Assembly (NCBI GenBank): GCA_041941305.1
Contig: JBGTQJ010000030.1
Coordinates: forward strand, 1 to 64,000
Direction: 5' to 3'
DNA from: JANSWP01 sp041941305
GTDB taxonomy: Bacteria > Bacteroidota > Bacteroidia > Chitinophagales > Saprospiraceae
Length of the DNA stretch: 64,000 nt
Shown: piece after piece, positions 61,771-64,000 of the stretch
How the letters are laid out: every line of letters starts with the position of its first letter
Numbering within the stretch: position 1 is the first letter of the stretch
The notes under the pieces: model-generated
Told to the model about the DNA's origin: nothing
What the model saw: only the letters and a program-made list of their open reading frames with translations
Databases searched by the model: none
Program-made: the position numbers and the translations under genes

Positions 61771-61865
61771 GACAAATCTCGTGATTCAGGGTCAGAGAAA
61801 AACAATTATCAATACTACTATCGGGCGTATTTGATGATTGTTTTTCTCTGACCACGGGATTTGTC
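61771..61865 (-). repeat. Long hairpin between cmr2 and cmr3
   Basis: GACAAATCTCGTG... GTCAGAGAAAAACAAT (61771-61806) pairs with ATTGTTTTTCTCTGAC (61837-61852) and CACGGGATTTGTC (61853-61865), about 30 pairs with few mismatches. The last two bases of the right arm reach the cmr2 stop codon. It is the second structured gap in this operon. Confidence 0.62.
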
Positions 61866-63564
61866 AATGAAGGGAAATTAAAAATTGTATAAAACGCAAT
61901 GCTGCATATACTTTCGCTATTTTTTCATCTAGCTCTAATGGTTCTTTAAATATTTCGTAAATCAATACTCTGACATATTTTAAAAATCCATTCTTATGAC
62001 TCAAATGTCCTTTTTCGTTAAAGTTATTTTCAAAAAACTGACACAAACTGTCTTCGTTTTTGGCAGCATCTTCCAGCACAACTTTCTGAGGCTCCAATTT
62101 GTACATCACTGAACTGATAAAATTGGCATCGGTTGCTTTGGGAATGTGTAGCAACATTTCCCGAAATTTTTCGTAGGCAGGTGATTTTTTAGAAAAAGTG
62201 CTGCCAAATCCATTGCCACTGTGCTTGATTACGGCATAAGACACCGCATCTTTATTGCCCTCCTTTTTTGCTTTATTAAATAACAAATCCATACCCTCCG
62301 CCAGGGCCTCATTTAGAGGAAATTTATAATAAGAAATAGATAAACCAAAAGACAAAGATGGTTTCTTATTGGCTTGACACTGCCCTACCAGTGGTTTCAG
62401 CACCGTATCCTCCAGAATATAATGTTTGTAGAGGGCATCAATTTTGTCTATCAACCAAAACACGGATTTTACAGGAGGCTCTTTACGAACCGTTCCATCT
62501 TCCTTCTTCTCCGACAGTTTGGGCAACAATTCCGTTGGTGCTTCAAAACTTTCCCCATTCCCTACAGGTGCAAAAAACAACAAATCATCTCCCCCTACAT
62601 AAATCGGCAATCCGCCAAAAGACCGCACCAACTTTACAGCATCTAAAGAAAACTGTTTCATTTGCTCATCAAAATGCTCAAAGCGATTTCCTATCTCCAG
62701 CCCTGCCTGCTTGAACAATTGCTTGTTGAATTCCCCCATATTGTCACCATCGGCGCGCACAACTGCAATGTATTTGTGTCGAAAGCGAATATCCTCGCGG
62801 AATTGCTTTGCCAATTCTTCCAAAAAATTCTCCTGACTTTTGTCGCTATCATCCCCTTCCCCAGCATTCGCCGTTCGCCAGGCAGTTTCGTATTTCGATT
62901 CATCAATGAGCCTTAAAGGAGCAGTCGCAATTTCCACAGTAGAAGGAAAACGCCCGCCCTGCTTCAAATCCGGGAAACCATCATAAACCAAAAAATTGTA
63001 ATACATCCGCTCAAAAAAATCCTTGAACCAGGCTTGCGTTTCCTGTTGAGGAAAAGTTTCTTCCAGTTCCAGATAGTCCAGATATTGATGCACTGCCTCC
63101 ATTGGATTATCAGATTCAGATAATTCTATTTCCAGGCTATACAATTTGAAATAAGGTCGCAGAAAATCCCTCAACAAAGTCGCATCCAGATCTTTTGCCT
63201 GATAAGCCGCTCTTTGATGATTTTTGGAATGTCTTGGATTCACCAAATCATCCGCCATTTTTTCTGAAAAAACTTTCAATACTGCCTCCTTCCCGGCTTC
63301 CAGTTCATCAAAATCATTATCTCCAGCCAAAATAATAAAGCGATCTGGCACAAGCCCAACGCCCTTACCGCCTAAATAATAATCGGGATCGCGCACAGCA
63401 GGCATCAGCACATTTCGCCCCTGCCGAAAATCCTTTAAAATCTCTCGCACCAGCCAGCTAAACAAATAACTGGCCGCCCAAATCGCCTTGGTGCTTTTCA
63501 CACCTTGCAAAGTCTTGTTGATGGGTCCGGTGGTGAGGGCTAGGTATTTGATTTGTTTAGTCAT
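61864..63564 (-). CDS. cmr2: Type III-B Cas10/Cmr2, GGDD cyclase without visible HD domain
   Basis: 566 residues, much shorter than HD-containing Cas10 proteins (~850-900). An N-terminal Cmr2_N-like segment (KYLALTTGPINKTLQGVKSTKAIWAASYLFSWLV) precedes the first palm half (YIAVVRADGDNMGEFNK, ~265-282) and the GGDD cyclase motif (324-327, LPIYVGGDDLLFF). A final helical domain (~450-566) closes the protein. The HD signature is not seen. The GGDD palm converts ATP to cyclic oligoadenylate on target binding. Its start overlaps the cmr1 stop by eight bases. Confidence 0.93.
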   Translation of the reverse strand: MTKQIKYLALTTGPINKTLQGVKSTKAIWAASYLFSWLVREILKDFRQGRNVLMPAVRDPDYYLGGKGVGLVPDRFIILAGDNDFDELEAGKEAVLKVFSEKMADDLVNPRHSKNHQRAAYQAKDLDATLLRDFLRPYFKLYSLEIELSESDNPMEAVHQYLDYLELEETFPQQETQAWFKDFFERMYYNFLVYDGFPDLKQGGRFPSTVEIATAPLRLIDESKYETAWRTANAGEGDDSDKSQENFLEELAKQFREDIRFRHKYIAVVRADGDNMGEFNKQLFKQAGLEIGNRFEHFDEQMKQFSLDAVKLVRSFGGLPIYVGGDDLLFFAPVGNGESFEAPTELLPKLSEKKEDGTVRKEPPVKSVFWLIDKIDALYKHYILEDTVLKPLVGQCQANKKPSLSFGLSISYYKFPLNEALAEGMDLLFNKAKKEGNKDAVSYAVIKHSGNGFGSTFSKKSPAYEKFREMLLHIPKATDANFISSVMYKLEPQKVVLEDAAKNEDSLCQFFENNFNEKGHLSHKNGFLKYVRVLIYEIFKEPLELDEKIAKVYAALRFIQFLISLH

Positions 63565-64000
63565 TCTCAGGGTTTTGGCTCAAATCTTCAAAGGCTGTGT
63601 ATAGATAGTTGGCTTGTCTTTCTTCAGAATAATCCGTATAAACATCAAATTTTTTTTCATCAAACTTTCCTTTGGTCACAAAAACTTCTCTGAAACAAAA
63701 GCGTAGGAAGTCGCTCAAATCAAACTTAGGATAAACAGGCAAATTCTTGTTTTTCTTCCCATTGCTAATTTCAAAAGTAGCCTGTTTATATCTTTGAGGT
63801 ATTTGCTCCCACATTACAAAAATTTTGTACCGCTCCTTTTCTTCCATTTTCAAAGGCTTGAATGTGATAGGAGAACGAAAACGCGAAATTTCAGCTTTTT
63901 TATTATTTGGCAATATTTCAGCTTTTTTGACTGTACTATTTCGGTAATTGCGCCATTCTTGTTCGGAGGATAAGCCTAACAAATCCCTAAAAAGATATTT
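63557..64000 (-). CDS. cmr1: Type III-B CRISPR RAMP protein Cmr1, C-terminal part
   Basis: The frame is open through the right edge of the window, so only about 148 C-terminal residues are seen. KKAEISRFRSPITFKPLKM and ERYKIFVMWEQIPQRYKQATFEI match the C-terminal RAMP half of Cmr1, the head-cap subunit. Its stop overlaps the start of cmr2 by eight bases. The N-terminal half and anything upstream lie outside. Confidence 0.75.
   Translation of the reverse strand, partial: KYLFRDLLGLSSEQEWRNYRNSTVKKAEILPNNKKAEISRFRSPITFKPLKMEEKERYKIFVMWEQIPQRYKQATFEISNGKKNKNLPVYPKFDLSDFLRFCFREVFVTKGKFDEKKFDVYTDYSEERQANYLYTAFEDLSQNPEND

Overview
The window looks like chromosomal DNA of a member of the Bacteroidota, most likely a Saprospiria-type (Lewinella/Haliscomenobacter-like) organism; the phylum call is strong, the finer placement is inference. 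Grounds: a PorP/SprF-family type IX secretion (T9SS) protein, at least five secreted proteins with T9SS C-terminal sorting domains, CarboxypepD_reg-TonB receptor architecture, FISUMP and SUMF1-type surface proteins, and several TAnnTTTG-like promoter boxes. Coding density is ordinary, but intergenic gaps are unusually rich in long inverted repeats.

Layout. 0.1-4.5 kb: arginase, then a Cys-rich HYC_CC_PP-like protein paired with a TonB-dependent receptor (probable metal uptake), with a 27-bp-arm hairpin between them. 4.7-8.1 kb: a large repetitive T9SS surface protein. 8.6-13.1 kb: ECF sigma factor, membrane-anchored TPR protein and a convergent secreted TPR-CHAT (caspase-like) protein. 13.2-19.3 kb: an outer-membrane protein and a tryptophan/kynurenine degradation operon on the minus strand (ACMSD, kynureninase, kynurenine 3-monooxygenase, indoleamine 2,3-dioxygenase), divergent from an alanine dehydrogenase-like gene. 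21-25.7 kb: VPS10/BNR-like T9SS protein, FISUMP lipoprotein, a 56-codon small ORF, and a uracil-DNA glycosylase. 25.8-34.6 kb: tRNA-Ala(GGC), an AT-rich orphan gene, a truncated GIY-YIG gene joined to a tRNA-like remnant, then a type I restriction-modification locus in the order hsdR-hsdS-PDDEXK nuclease-hsdM. 35-46 kb: mostly housekeeping and surface genes (endonuclease/exonuclease/phosphatase protein, aldo/keto reductase, a T9SS protein, LepA, Uma2 nuclease, a TMTC-like glycosyltransferase, a steroid-reductase-like membrane enzyme). 46.8-55 kb: PorP/SprF, an OmpA protein carrying a C-terminal DUF1573 domain, a SUMF1 protein, a secreted thioredoxin, a Kelch protein and a CBS-domain protein. 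55.5-58.1 kb: a deletion scar joining a winged-helix fragment to a DoxX fragment, then a second ECF sigma factor with a membrane-anchored barrel-like partner. 58.3 kb to the end: a type III-B CRISPR effector operon cmr1(partial)-cmr2/cas10-cmr3-cmr4-cmr5-cmr6 on the minus strand, running in from beyond the right edge.

Systems. The Cmr complex would be RNA-guided; its Cas10 has an intact GGDD cyclase motif but no visible HD nuclease domain, so it probably signals through cyclic oligoadenylate to an effector that is not in this window. No CRISPR array, cas1/cas2 or cas6 is visible. With the type I R-M locus this gives two separate defence systems. The kynurenine genes encode tryptophan-to-aminomuconate chemistry apart from a formamidase and 3-hydroxyanthranilate dioxygenase, which must lie elsewhere.

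The most distinctive non-coding signal is a set of small dispersed palindromic elements: a ~127-161-bp family in three copies (8.46, 43.2, 52.2 kb), a TGCTRAYACCATT-bounded family in three copies with different interiors (4.6, 35.96, 46.3 kb), a palindromic element present with and without a 105-bp inner hairpin (55.0 and 19.3 kb), and degenerate tandem 8-mers (GYAGNATY). Apart from these, many gaps hold long, locus-specific perfect hairpins, including inside the kyn, hsd and cmr operons.
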